Below are positions 8,319 to 17,260 of a DNA stretch of 64,000 bases, in pieces. Position 1 is the stretch's first letter; each line of letters opens with the position of its first letter. The stretch is taken from contig NZ_MBQD01000025.1 of assembly GCF_001693815.1 (NCBI RefSeq), forward strand, positions 124,001 to 188,000, read 5' to 3'. The translations under genes and the position numbers were made by a program. Source of the DNA: Tessaracoccus lapidicaptus. Lineage in GTDB: Bacteria > Actinomycetota > Actinomycetes > Propionibacteriales > Propionibacteriaceae. A model generated the notes under the pieces. That model had not been told where the DNA came from. It worked only from the letters and a program-made list of their open reading frames with translations, and made no database searches.

Positions 8319-10295
8319 TCAGAGAGTCAGGCCGAGGCGGTCGAGCAGCGGCTGCAGCTGCGGGTCGCGGCCGCGGAACCGGCGGTAGGTCTCCATCGCC
8401 TCCACCGATCCGCCCGGGGCGAGCAGGGTCCGGCGGAAGTGGTCGCCCGCCTCGCGCAGCGAACCGGTCTGCTCCTCGAACCACGCGACGGCGTCGGCGT
8501 CCATGACCTTGGCCCACGCGTAGCCGTAGTAGCTGGCCGCGTAGCCGCCGCCCCAGATGTGGGCGAAGTACTGCGACCGGTAGCGGGGCGGGACCAGCTC
8601 GTCGACCAGACCCCACCGGTCGAGAGCGGCCCGCTCGAACTCCTCCACCTCGTCGGCGGACGTGGGGAGGTCCGAGAGCGGGGTCGTGTGCCAGGCCAGG
8701 TCCAGCAGGGACGCGAGCTCCGTCTCGGCGGTCGCGTAGCCCTGACCGAAGCGGCTGGCCTCGCGCAGCCGGTCGATCCACTCGGCCGGCAGCACCCGCC
8801 CGGGCGTCCAGGCCCAGTGCTCGTTGACCTGGCTGGGGAACTCGACGAAGTCGCGGGGCGTGTTGGCCCCGGAGCGCGACGCGTACTTCGAGTTCGCCAG
8901 CAGCCCGTGCAGGGCGTGGCCGAACTCGTGGAACATCGTGATGACCTCGTCCCACGTGATCGACGTGGTCGTGCGCGTGTAGTTGCAGTTGTTCGTCACC
9001 ACGGGGAGGGTGCCGTCGCGCAGCGACTGGTCGACGATGTTGCTCATCCAGGCGCCGCCCTGCTTGGTCGGCCGGGCCCAGAAGTCCATGAGGAACAGGC
9101 CGATCGTGCTGCCGTCGGTGTCGCGCACCTCGTAGACCTGCGTGTCGGGCGCGTGCCCCGCGACGCCGTCGACGGGGTGGAACGAGATGCCGTAGAGGTC
9201 GCCGGCCGCGGAATACACGGCGTCGAGAACGCGCGACACCTGCAGGTGCTCGCCCAGCTCGGACTCGTCGAACGCGAAGCGCTCGCGGCGGAGGATGGCC
9301 TCCACGTAGCTCCAGTCCGCGGCGGTGAACGTCTCGCCGGGCGCGAGCTCGGCGTACCGGGCGCGGAGGTCCGCGGCCTCCTGACGCGCCTTGGCGAGCG
9401 CGGCCTGCGCGAGCGGCACGAGCATCTCCGTGATGGCGTCGACCGTCTTCGCGCACCCGGCCTCCGCGACGAGGGCCGCGTGGTGCGGGTAGCCGAGCAG
9501 CGTCGCCCGCTCGGCGCGCAGGCGGGCCATCTCGACCACGACGTGCCTGGTGTCGAACTCCCCGGAGAGCGCCCGGGTGGTGGACGCCTCGAACAGCCGA
9601 CGGCGGACGCTCGCGTCGGCGAGCTTGGCCGCGAGCGGCTGCTGGGTGGTGTTGACGAGCTCGATGCGGTAGCCGTCGCCGTTGGCGAGCGCGGCCCGCT
9701 CCTCGGCCGTCAGGCCCTCGAGCTCCGCCTCGGTGACCTCGATAGCGCCGGCGTTGCGGGCGTCGCGGTTGAGCTGTTCGAACTTCGTCGAGAGCTGGGC
9801 CAGGCGGCGGTTCATCTCCCGCAGGCGCTCCTTCTCGGGCTCGCCGAGCGCGACGCCGGCCCGGCGGAACGAACGCAGCAGCTCGTCCAGGGCGAAGCTG
9901 TCCTCCTCGTCGGCTTCCACCTCGCCCGCGTCGATGCGCTCGCGCAGCGCCGTGAGCCGGCCGTAGAGCTCGGCGTCGAGGTAGATCGCGTCGTGATGCT
10001 CCGCCAGCCGCGGCGACATCTCCTCGTCGATGGCGTCGAGCTCGGGGGAGGCGTCGGACGAGTGGACGGCGAAGAACGCGTTCAAGACCCGGCGCAGGGG
10101 CGCCTCTGCGTCCTCCCACGCCCCCAGCACGGACTCGACAGTGGGCGGGGCGTCGTCGGTGCGCAGCCGGGCGAGACCGTCCAGGTGGGCCGACATGGCC
10201 TCGTCGAAGGCCGCCCGGTAGTCGTCGGGCGTAATGCGCGCGAAGTCAGGCAGCGCGTAGGGAAGGTCGGTCGTCAGCACCGGGTTGGTGGGCAT
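8319..10295 (-). CDS. M3-family zinc metallopeptidase (oligopeptidase / peptidyl-dipeptidase)
   Basis: A 658-residue cytoplasmic peptidase of the M3 (thimet/Dcp) family that trims short peptides. The zinc site is complete: HEFGH with H456, E457 and H460, and the third ligand at about E485 in GANTPRDFVEFPSQVNE. The length is normal for the family. The ATG is preceded by GAGGAG at a spacing of 5. Its first 50 nt overlap the 3' end of ctaA in another frame, so translation is probably coupled. Dcp and PrlC-type oligopeptidase cannot be separated by eye. Confidence 0.92.
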   Translation of the reverse strand: MPTNPVLTTDLPYALPDFARITPDDYRAAFDEAMSAHLDGLARLRTDDAPPTVESVLGAWEDAEAPLRRVLNAFFAVHSSDASPELDAIDEEMSPRLAEHHDAIYLDAELYGRLTALRERIDAGEVEADEEDSFALDELLRSFRRAGVALGEPEKERLREMNRRLAQLSTKFEQLNRDARNAGAIEVTEAELEGLTAEERAALANGDGYRIELVNTTQQPLAAKLADASVRRRLFEASTTRALSGEFDTRHVVVEMARLRAERATLLGYPHHAALVAEAGCAKTVDAITEMLVPLAQAALAKARQEAADLRARYAELAPGETFTAADWSYVEAILRRERFAFDESELGEHLQVSRVLDAVYSAAGDLYGISFHPVDGVAGHAPDTQVYEVRDTDGSTIGLFLMDFWARPTKQGGAWMSNIVDQSLRDGTLPVVTNNCNYTRTTTSITWDEVITMFHEFGHALHGLLANSKYASRSGANTPRDFVEFPSQVNEHWAWTPGRVLPAEWIDRLREASRFGQGYATAETELASLLDLAWHTTPLSDLPTSADEVEEFERAALDRWGLVDELVPPRYRSQYFAHIWGGGYAASYYGYAWAKVMDADAVAWFEEQTGSLREAGDHFRRTLLAPGGSVEAMETYRRFRGRDPQLQPLLDRLGLTL

Positions 10296-11172
10296 GGGTT
10301 CTCCTCGTCGTCGACACCAGCAGCCACGACACGGCCGCGGTGAGCACCGTCAACCCAACCATATGCAGGATCACGATGCCGACGGGAAGCCCCAGGAAGT
10401 ACTGCGCGTAGCCGACGACGCCCTGGAAGGCGACGGTGAGGAGCGTCAGGCGGGCGGCGCGGGCCGGACGATGGTGCCCGGTGCGCTGGAACAGCCACAC
10501 GCAGGCGATGACCAGCGCCACCACCAGCCACGCGGTCAAGGCGTGGATCCGGGCGACCGTCTCGATGTCCGCGCCGTTGCGGACCGCCGAGGCGTCACCG
10601 GCGTGGGGCCCGGCCCCCGTGACGACCGTCCCGACGACGATCGACAGCATCGACGCGGCGAAGGTGGCGATGACCAGCCAGCGCGCGCCGGGGGCGACGG
10701 CGGTGGGGGGCACGCCGTAGCCGACCCGCAGCGCCCACACGCACACGACGATCAGCACGATGGACAGCAGGAGGTGCGGGGCGACCCATGCCGGATCCAG
10801 GCCCGTCAGCACGGTGATGCCGCCGACGATCGCCTGCAGCGGGATGCCGATGCCCACGGCGAGCGTCAGCCACCACAGGCGCGATCCGCGGCCGCGGTTG
10901 CGCCACGCCGCGGCGAACGCGCCGACGGCGGCGATGACGAGCACGAAGGTCAGGAGCCGGTTGCCGAACTCGATGATGCCGTGGATGCCGTACGCCTCGT
11001 GGGGGACGTACGAGTCGTCGGTGCAGCGGGGCCAGGTGGGGCACCCGAGGCCGGACCCGGTGAGCCGGACGACGGCGCCCGTGACGATGATCCCCATGTT
11101 GCAGATGAGCGACACCCACAGCCACGTGCGCAGCGCGCGCTCTCCGTCGACCAGCTTCCTCAGGACGTCCAC
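10246..11172 (-). CDS. ctaA: heme A synthase (COX15/CtaA family)
   Basis: CtaA oxidises the C8 methyl of heme O to make heme A for cytochrome c oxidase in the membrane. The protein has about eight helices. Conserved histidines occur in the helix contexts IHGIIEFGNRLLTF, APHLLLSI, ARIHALTAW and ILHMVGL, and there is a Cys pair in GLGCPTWPRC. I chose the GTG at 11172 (308 residues) because GGAAGG precedes it by 7 nt. An ATG 15 nt upstream lacks any such site. The start lies inside the end of the ABC permease gene and the stop inside the M3 peptidase gene, so the minus-strand genes from 12616 to 8319 look like one operon. Confidence 0.95.
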   Translation of the reverse strand: MDVLRKLVDGERALRTWLWVSLICNMGIIVTGAVVRLTGSGLGCPTWPRCTDDSYVPHEAYGIHGIIEFGNRLLTFVLVIAAVGAFAAAWRNRGRGSRLWWLTLAVGIGIPLQAIVGGITVLTGLDPAWVAPHLLLSIVLIVVCVWALRVGYGVPPTAVAPGARWLVIATFAASMLSIVVGTVVTGAGPHAGDASAVRNGADIETVARIHALTAWLVVALVIACVWLFQRTGHHRPARAARLTLLTVAFQGVVGYAQYFLGLPVGIVILHMVGLTVLTAAVSWLLVSTTRRTHAHQPGADDRPSLRAA

Positions 11173-11918
11173 GTGAACACCTTCCATGCGAGCGCGAGTG
11201 TCGCCGCACACCAGAGGGCGGCCACCGCTAGCGGCCAGCCTAGGGCCTCACCGAGGGCGGCGGCCCGCAGGGCCTCACCGAGCGCGCCGGTGGGGAGCGC
11301 GGCCACGACCGGCTGCGCCCACTCCGGGAACCGCGACACCGGCAGCAACACCCCCAGCGGCATGCCCACGAGGTACAGCAGGTTGGCCACGGCGAGCGTC
11401 GCTTCCGGCCGCAGGGACCCGGCGACGGCGAGGCCGAGCCCGGCGAACGCCCCCATCGCCAGCAGCGACACGATGAGCGCGACGCTCAGCGATCCGAAGG
11501 TGGGGGTGGGGCGCCAGCCCAGGGCCAGCGCCACCGCCGTCAAGACGACGACCTGCCCCACCGTGATCAGCGCGATGCCCAGCCCCTTGCCCAGCAGGAT
11601 GCCCGGCCGCCCGAGCGGCGTGGCCGCCATCCGCTCCAACACGTTGTACCGCCGCTCGAAACCGGTCGCGATCGCCAAGGTCGTCAGGCACGAGCTCCAC
11701 ATGGCCAGCGCGAGCACCGACGGCGCCGACTCGTCGAGGCCGAGGCCGAGGCGGTCGCCGAAGAAGCGGGCCCCGACGAGGATGGCCACCGGGATGACGA
11801 CGGCGAGCAGCGCCTGTTCGCCGTTGCGCAGGATCAGCGCCGCCTCGGTCGTGGCGTGCGCCCAGACCCGTTGGCCCAACGGCGCGGGCCGCGCGTCGGG
11901 CGTGAAGTCGATGCTCAT
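11160..11918 (-). CDS. ABC-2 type transporter permease
   Basis: A 252-residue membrane protein with six predicted helices, the permease half of a two-gene ABC exporter. It fits the ABC-2 permease family in length and in the GERRYNVLERM-like cytoplasmic segment (here ATGFERRYNVLERMAATPL). Its ATG overlaps the ATPase stop by 4 nt. A permease/ATPase pair just upstream of ctaA and divergent from sufR is a recurring arrangement in Actinobacteria. The transported substrate is not known. A role in heme or cytochrome assembly is only suggested by position. Confidence 0.88.
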   Translation of the reverse strand: MSIDFTPDARPAPLGQRVWAHATTEAALILRNGEQALLAVVIPVAILVGARFFGDRLGLGLDESAPSVLALAMWSSCLTTLAIATGFERRYNVLERMAATPLGRPGILLGKGLGIALITVGQVVVLTAVALALGWRPTPTFGSLSVALIVSLLAMGAFAGLGLAVAGSLRPEATLAVANLLYLVGMPLGVLLPVSRFPEWAQPVVAALPTGALGEALRAAALGEALGWPLAVAALWCAATLALAWKVFTWTS

Positions 11919-12616
11919 GGGCGGTCTCCCGTGGTGTGCCGGAGGAAGGCGTCCTCGAGGGAGCCGTCGACGGTGAGCTCCGCGACGCTGCCCTCGGCGG
12001 TCACGCGCCCCCGGTCGACGATGTAGACGTGGTTGGCCAGCGCCTCGGCCTCGTGCATGTCGTGCGTGGTGAGGACGACGGCGACCCCGGCGTCGCGCAC
12101 GCGCTCCAGCACCTGCCAGGTCGCGCGGCGGCTGCGCGGGTCCAGGCCGGCGGACGGTTCGTCGAGGAACACGAGGTCAGGGCGCCCGATCAGCGCTCCG
12201 GCGAGGTTGACGGCCTGCTGCTGCCCGCCGGACAGGCGCCGGTAGGGGGTCCGGGCGAAGCTCCCGATCCCGAGCAGGTCGATGAGGTCGTCGGCCGGCT
12301 GCGGATTCGCGTAGAGGCGCGACAGGTAGCGCAGCAGCCGCGCGGCGGTGATCCCGGACCAGGCGCCGGTCGCCTGGGGCATGAGCCCGATGCGGGGGAG
12401 GACGGCGGGGGAGCCGGGCGGCTGCCCGAAGAGGGTCAGGCTCCCGCCGTCGACCCGGGCGAGCCCGGTGCAGCAGCGGATGAACGTGGTCTTGCCGGCG
12501 CCGTTGGGCCCCAGGAGGGCCGTGACCCGGCCGGCGTCGGCGGCCACTGTGAGCCCGTCGAGGGCCCGCGTGGCGCCGAACGAGACCACGAGGTCGCGGG
12601 CGTCGAGGAGGGGCAC
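11915..12616 (-). CDS. ABC transporter ATP-binding protein
   Basis: A 233-residue ATPase with Walker A GPNGAGKT near residue 37, the Q-loop within GLMPQATG, signature LSGGQQQ, Walker B LVFLDEPSAGLD and the switch His in TTHDMHEAE. It powers the permease encoded next, with which it overlaps by 4 nt. The start is a GTG at 12616, supported by TAGGCT ending 7 nt upstream and the absence of a Shine-Dalgarno sequence. It diverges from sufR across a 152-nt gap. Confidence 0.93.
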   Translation of the reverse strand: MPLLDARDLVVSFGATRALDGLTVAADAGRVTALLGPNGAGKTTFIRCCTGLARVDGGSLTLFGQPPGSPAVLPRIGLMPQATGAWSGITAARLLRYLSRLYANPQPADDLIDLLGIGSFARTPYRRLSGGQQQAVNLAGALIGRPDLVFLDEPSAGLDPRSRRATWQVLERVRDAGVAVVLTTHDMHEAEALANHVYIVDRGRVTAEGSVAELTVDGSLEDAFLRHTTGDRP

Positions 12617-12623
12617 GGCCGAC

Positions 12624-12629
12624 AGCCTA
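12624..12629 (-). promoter_or_regulatory. -10 box of the ABC ATPase gene, leaderless
   Basis: TAGGCT on the minus strand ends 7 nt before the GTG at 12616 and no ribosome binding site intervenes. Confidence 0.45.
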
Positions 12630-12701
12630 GCGCCGCGACGCCGGGAGCCGGTGACGCCGTACCCCCTGGGGCATCGTCCATCTGGTGGGACTTAGGAGAC
12701 C

Positions 12702-12753
12702 CTTGCTTGAATATGGCACCAGAATTGGCAAGACTGTCGTGAACTAATTCAAG
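12702..12753 (+). promoter_or_regulatory. candidate suf operon operator (inverted repeats)
   Basis: The region just upstream of sufR holds two overlapping inverted repeats: CTTGC 12702-12706 with GCAAG 12728-12732, and CTTGAAT 12706-12712 with ATTCAAG 12747-12753. This AT-richer patch stands out from its surroundings and lies where an autorepressing SufR would bind. GGGGGAGG just after it is the Shine-Dalgarno sequence of sufR. Confidence 0.35.
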
Positions 12754-12768
12754 TGGGGGAGGTGGCGG

Positions 12769-13461
12769 ATGACTGAGCAGGTACCGGTGGCCGTGGCCGA
12801 GGTCGCGGATCTCCCGACGAGGCGCCGCGTGGTCGACCTCATCCTCCACGAGGGCCCGCAGACCGCCAAGCAGCTCGCCGAGCGCCTCCACCTCACGCCC
12901 GCCGCCGTGCGGCGTCACCTCACGGTGCTGCTCGGCAACGGCACCCTCGTCTCCCGCGAGCAGCGGGTGTTCGGGGCCCGGGGCCGCGGCCGCCCGTCGA
13001 AGGTGTTCGCGCTCACCGACACGGGCCGCTCGGAGTTCCGGCAGGCCTACGACGACCTGGCCATCGCCGCGCTCAAGCGCCTCGCCACCGCGGGCGGCCC
13101 CGGCGCGATCCGCGAGATCGCCGAAGACCGCGTGGCCTGCATCGAGCAGCGGTTCCGCGCCGGACGCGAGACCGCCCCGGAGCGGCCCGCGATCGATCTG
13201 CTCATCGACGCCCTCGACGCCGACGGCTACGCGCCGTCCGTCCGCCCCCTCCACGGAGGCGATCAGCTGCTGCAGCACCACTGTCCGGTCGCGCACGTCG
13301 CCGCGGAGTTCCCGCAGCTGTGCGAGATCGAGACCCAACTGTTCTCCAAGCTGCTGGGCAGGCATGTCCAGCGGCTCGCGACCATCGCCCACGGCGACGG
13401 CGTGTGCACCACCAACGTGCCCCGCCCGCTGCCCACCCCCGAGATCCCGAGAAGAAAGTGA
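12769..13461 (+). CDS. sufR: SufR-like Fe-S-sensing transcriptional regulator
   Basis: A 230-residue winged-helix regulator heading the suf operon, expected to repress it when carrying an Fe-S cluster. The N-terminal HTH spans about residues 15-65 ([20 protein letters not shown]). The C-terminal half has cysteines C172, C185 and C213, spaced C-x12-C-x27-C, in the place of cluster ligands in known SufR proteins. C124 is also present. The ATG has GGAGG at 6 nt spacing. sufB begins 10 nt after its stop. Assignment rests on the cysteines and on operon position. Confidence 0.88.
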   Translation: MTEQVPVAVAEVADLPTRRRVVDLILHEGPQTAKQLAERLHLTPAAVRRHLTVLLGNGTLVSREQRVFGARGRGRPSKVFALTDTGRSEFRQAYDDLAIAALKRLATAGGPGAIREIAEDRVACIEQRFRAGRETAPERPAIDLLIDALDADGYAPSVRPLHGGDQLLQHHCPVAHVAAEFPQLCEIETQLFSKLLGRHVQRLATIAHGDGVCTTNVPRPLPTPEIPRRK

Positions 13462-13471
13462 CGGACACGAT

Positions 13472-14914
13472 ATGACGCAGACCGCCCCCCAGGCCCCCGG
13501 GCTTGGCGCCACACAGGACGAGCACATCGAAGCCCTCTCGAAGTACCAGTGGGGCTGGCACGATTCGGACTCCGCCGGAGCAACGGCCCGGCGCGGCCTC
13601 AACGAGGCCGTCGTCACCAACATCTCGGACCTCAAGAGCGAGCCCGAGTGGATGCGCGACCTGCGCCTCAAGGGCCTGAAGCTGTTCGACAAGAAGCCCA
13701 TGCCGACCTGGGGCGCCGACCTCAGCGGGATCGACTTCGACAACATCAAGTACTTCGTGCGGTCGACGGAGCGTCAGGCCCAGACCTGGGACGACCTGCC
13801 CGACGACATCAAGAACACCTACGACCGGCTCGGCATCCCCGAGGCGGAGAAGGCCAGGCTCGTGGCGGGCGTCGCCGCGCAGTACGAGTCCGAGGTGGTC
13901 TACCACAAGATCAACGAGGAGCTCGAGCGCCAGGGCGTCATCTTCCTCGACACCGACACCGCGCTGAAGGAGCACCCGGAGCTCTTCAAGGAGTACTTCG
14001 GCACCGTCATCCCCGTCGGTGACAACAAGTTCGCCTCGCTCAACACCGCGGTGTGGTCCGGCGGCTCGTTCATCTACGTCCCGAAGGGCGTCCACGTCAC
14101 CATCCCGCTGCAGGCCTACTTCCGGATCAACACCGAGAACATGGGCCAGTTCGAGCGCACCCTGATCATCGTCGACGAAGGCGCCTACGTGCACTACGTC
14201 GAGGGCTGCACCGCGCCGATCTACTCGTCCGACTCGCTGCACTCCGCCGTGGTCGAGATCATCGTGAAGAAGAACGCCCGCTGCCGCTACACCACCATCC
14301 AGAACTGGTCGACCAACGTGTACAACCTGGTCACCAAGCGCGCCGTCTGCGAAGAGGGCGCCACCATGGAGTGGATCGACGGCAACATCGGCTCCAAGGT
14401 CACCATGAAGTACCCGGCCGTCTACCTCATGGGCGAGCACGCCCGCGGTGAGACGCTGTCGATCGCCTTCGCCGGCGAGGGACAGCACCAGGACGCCGGA
14501 TCCAAGATGGTGCACTGCGCGCCCCACACCTCGAGCTCCATCATCTCCAAGTCGGTGGCCCGCGGCGGAGGCCGCTCCTCCTACCGCGGCCTGGTCAAGG
14601 TGGAGCCGGGCGCCTCGCACTCGGCGTCGTCGGTGAAGTGTGACGCGCTGCTGGTCGACAACATCTCCCGCTCCGACACCTACCCGTACGTCGACGTCCG
14701 CGAGGACGACGTGTCGATGGCGCATGAGGCCACCGTCTCCAAGGTGTCCGAGGACCAGCTGTTCTACCTGATGAGCCGCGGCATGGAGGAGGACGAGGCC
14801 ATGGCGATGATCGTGCGCGGCTTCGTCGAGCCCATCGCCCGCGAGCTGCCGATGGAGTACGCACTGGAGCTCAACCGCCTGATCGAACTGCAGATGGAGG
14901 GTGCGGTCGGCTGA
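13472..14914 (+). CDS. sufB: Fe-S cluster assembly scaffold SufB
   Basis: SufB is the core scaffold of the SufBC2D complex, on which Fe-S clusters are assembled in the cytoplasm. The 480-residue protein matches the family length. It carries the conserved beta-helix core including [11 protein letters not shown] and the C-terminal signature [19 protein letters not shown]. The ATG at 13472 follows sufR by 10 nt. An open frame upstream only overlaps sufR. No intein is present, unlike the SufB of several mycobacteria. Confidence 0.97.
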   Translation: MTQTAPQAPGLGATQDEHIEALSKYQWGWHDSDSAGATARRGLNEAVVTNISDLKSEPEWMRDLRLKGLKLFDKKPMPTWGADLSGIDFDNIKYFVRSTERQAQTWDDLPDDIKNTYDRLGIPEAEKARLVAGVAAQYESEVVYHKINEELERQGVIFLDTDTALKEHPELFKEYFGTVIPVGDNKFASLNTAVWSGGSFIYVPKGVHVTIPLQAYFRINTENMGQFERTLIIVDEGAYVHYVEGCTAPIYSSDSLHSAVVEIIVKKNARCRYTTIQNWSTNVYNLVTKRAVCEEGATMEWIDGNIGSKVTMKYPAVYLMGEHARGETLSIAFAGEGQHQDAGSKMVHCAPHTSSSIISKSVARGGGRSSYRGLVKVEPGASHSASSVKCDALLVDNISRSDTYPYVDVREDDVSMAHEATVSKVSEDQLFYLMSRGMEEDEAMAMIVRGFVEPIARELPMEYALELNRLIELQMEGAVG

Positions 14915-14947
14915 TCCCGCCCGCCCCTGTCGATCCCCCACGAGAAA

Positions 14948-16135
14948 GTGAATGCTGATTTGAGTACTGCAACCGTGCCGAACGTCGCCGGTGCCATCGA
15001 GACGATCGAGTCCCATCTGCACCCCGAGCCGAGCTTCGACGTCGCCAAGCACCCCATGCCCACCGGGCGTGAGGAGATCTGGCGGTTCTCGCCGCTGAAG
15101 GCCCTGCGCCCCCTGCTCGCCGAGGGCGCGCCGCTCGGCGGGCTGGACTGGGCCGGTGAGCTGCCCGCCGGCGTCGAGATGCGCAAGGTCCCGGCCGCCG
15201 AGGCCCGCGAGCGGGCCATCGAGCCCCCCGTGGACCGCGTGGCGGCCATCGCATCCCAGCGCACCGGCGACGCGGTGTACATGAACGTGCCCGCCGAGGC
15301 CGTCATCGACGAGCCCATCGTCTTCACGGCCACGGGCACGGGCCAGCAGGCGGCCGAGTCGCTGGTGGTGGACTTCGGCCGCCACTCCCGCGCCACCCTG
15401 GTGCTGCACTTCCAGGGCTCGGCGCAGTACGCCTCCAAGTACGACTTCCGGGTCGCCGACGGCGCCGAGGTCAATCTCGTCTACGTCAACGACTGGGACG
15501 GCGACGCCGTGCACGGCGGCCAGATCACCGTCGAGGTGGGCCGCGACGCCCGCGTGCGGACCATCCACGCCTCCCTGGGCGGCAAGGCCATCCGCATCGC
15601 CGAGCGGGCCATGTTCGCCGGCCCCGGCGGCGAGATCGAGCAGTTCGGGATCTACTTCGTCGAGGGCGGGCAGCACGTCGAGCACCGCATGTTCGTCGAC
15701 CACAACGCCCCGCACACCAAGAGCAACGTGGACTATCGCGGCGCCCTGCAGGGCCACGGCGCGCACTCGGTGTGGATCGGCGACGTGCTCATCCGCAAGG
15801 TCGCGCTGCAGATCGAGACGTACGAGTCGAACAAGAACCTCGTGCTGACCGACGGCTGCCAGGCTGACTCGGTGCCCAACCTCGAGATCGAGACCGGCGA
15901 GATCGCCGGCGCCGGTCACTCGTCCACCACCGGGCGCTTCGACGACAACCAGCTGTTCTACCTCATGAGCCGCGGCATCACCGAGGACGAGGCCCGCCGG
16001 CTCGTCGTCCACGGGTTCTTCAACGACATCATCCGCCGCATCGGCGTGCCCGCCATCGAGCAGAAGCTGCTGGCCCAGGTCGAGCGCGAGCTCGAGCTCG
16101 TCCACGGCAGCACCGCGACGAAGGACCACGAGTGA
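14948..16135 (+). CDS. sufD: Fe-S cluster assembly protein SufD
   Basis: SufD pairs with SufB in the SufBC2D scaffold and helps iron entry. The 395-residue protein ends with the shared SufB/SufD motif ending [23 protein letters not shown] at 14948 is taken as the start. A TTG four codons on (14960) is an alternative, and neither has a strong Shine-Dalgarno site. The stop overlaps the start of the Rieske gene by 4 nt (GTGA). Confidence 0.96.
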   Translation: MNADLSTATVPNVAGAIETIESHLHPEPSFDVAKHPMPTGREEIWRFSPLKALRPLLAEGAPLGGLDWAGELPAGVEMRKVPAAEARERAIEPPVDRVAAIASQRTGDAVYMNVPAEAVIDEPIVFTATGTGQQAAESLVVDFGRHSRATLVLHFQGSAQYASKYDFRVADGAEVNLVYVNDWDGDAVHGGQITVEVGRDARVRTIHASLGGKAIRIAERAMFAGPGGEIEQFGIYFVEGGQHVEHRMFVDHNAPHTKSNVDYRGALQGHGAHSVWIGDVLIRKVALQIETYESNKNLVLTDGCQADSVPNLEIETGEIAGAGHSSTTGRFDDNQLFYLMSRGITEDEARRLVVHGFFNDIIRRIGVPAIEQKLLAQVERELELVHGSTATKDHE

Positions 16136-16461
16136 GCTACACGACGGTGGCGCACGTCACCGAGCTCAACGAGGACAAGCCGCTGGCGGTGGACGTCAAC
16201 GACGACCTGAGTGTCGCGCTCGTCCTGCACCACGGCCGCGTCTACGCGATCGAGGACGAGTGCAGCCACGGCAAGGTCAAGCTGAGCGACGGCGACGTCG
16301 AGGACAGCACCATCGAGTGCTACCTCCACGGCTCGACGTTCGACCTCGAGACCGGCCGCCCGCTCAACCTGCCCGCCACCACCTCGGTTCGAGTGTTCCC
16401 GTGCCGCATCGAGGGCGAGGACGTGCAGATCGACGTCACCACCCCCACCACCGACTACTGA
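16132..16461 (+). CDS. Rieske-type [2Fe-2S] ferredoxin in the suf operon
   Basis: A 109-residue soluble Rieske protein with ligands C44-x-H46 (ECSHG) and C63-x2-H66 (CYLHGS). It resembles the small ferredoxin components of ring-hydroxylating oxygenases. Its place between sufD and sufC, overlapping sufD by 4 nt, is a known actinobacterial arrangement and suggests an electron-transfer or quality-check role in cluster assembly. That role is inference. No oxygenase is nearby. Confidence 0.92.
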   Translation: MSYTTVAHVTELNEDKPLAVDVNDDLSVALVLHHGRVYAIEDECSHGKVKLSDGDVEDSTIECYLHGSTFDLETGRPLNLPATTSVRVFPCRIEGEDVQIDVTTPTTDY

Positions 16462-16495
16462 TCACCCTCACCACATCCCAGGAGCGAAGACCATC

Positions 16496-17260
16496 ATGTC
16501 TACCCTTGTCATCTCCGACCTCCACGTCGACGTCCTGACCGAGGAGGGCAACAAGCCGATCCTCAAGGGCGTGAACCTGACCGTCCGTCCCGGCGAGATC
16601 CACGCCATCATGGGCCCCAACGGCTCCGGCAAGTCGACCCTGGCCTACGCCATCGCCGGCCACCCGAAGTACGAGATCACCAGAGGGTCGGTCACCCTCG
16701 ACGGCGTCGAGCTCACGGAGCTCAGCGTCGACGAGCGCGCCCGCGCCGGCCTGTTCCTCGCGATGCAGTACCCCGTCGAGGTGCCCGGCGTGTCCGTGGC
16801 CAACTTCCTGCGCACCGCCAAGACCGCGCTCGACGGCGTGGCCCCGAAGGTCCGCACCTGGGTCAAGGACGTCGAGGGCGCGCTCGGCCGCATGCAGCTC
16901 GACAAGACGTTCTCCGCGCGCTCCGTCAACGAGGGCTTCTCGGGCGGCGAGAAGAAGCGCCACGAGATCGCCCAGCTCGAGCTGCTCAACCCGAAGGCGG
17001 CGATCCTCGACGAGACCGACTCCGGCCTCGACATCGACGCGCTCAAGATCGTGTCGGAGGGTGTGAACCGCTACTCCGCGCAGGGCGACCGCGCGGTGGT
17101 CCTCATCACGCACTACACGCGCATCCTGCGCTACATCGAGCCGACGTTCGTCCACGTGTTCGTCGACGGCCGCATCGTCGCCGAGGGCGGCAAGGAGCTC
17201 GCCGAGAACCTGGAGGCCACCGGCTACGAGCAGTACGTGAAGGCCGCGGCGAACGCCTGA
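16496..17260 (+). CDS. sufC: Fe-S assembly ATPase SufC
   Basis: SufC is the ABC-type ATPase that drives conformational change of the SufBD scaffold; it is soluble, not part of a transporter. The 254-residue protein has Walker A GPNGSGKS, the SufC-type signature SGGEKKRHEI, Walker B AAILDETDSGLD and the switch His in VLITHYTRIL. Its stop shares one base with the sufS start (TGATG). Confidence 0.97.
   Translation: MSTLVISDLHVDVLTEEGNKPILKGVNLTVRPGEIHAIMGPNGSGKSTLAYAIAGHPKYEITRGSVTLDGVELTELSVDERARAGLFLAMQYPVEVPGVSVANFLRTAKTALDGVAPKVRTWVKDVEGALGRMQLDKTFSARSVNEGFSGGEKKRHEIAQLELLNPKAAILDETDSGLDIDALKIVSEGVNRYSAQGDRAVVLITHYTRILRYIEPTFVHVFVDGRIVAEGGKELAENLEATGYEQYVKAAANA

Noticed and set aside
11173-11187. 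ATG at 11187 as the ctaA start
   Set aside because: It has no ribosome binding site, whereas the GTG at 11172 has GGAAGG at 7 nt.
13202-16129. Open frame of 975 codons on the minus strand
   Set aside because: It lies antisense to sufB and sufD, which are certain. It is an artefact of codon bias (Val/Asp/Leu-rich shadow).
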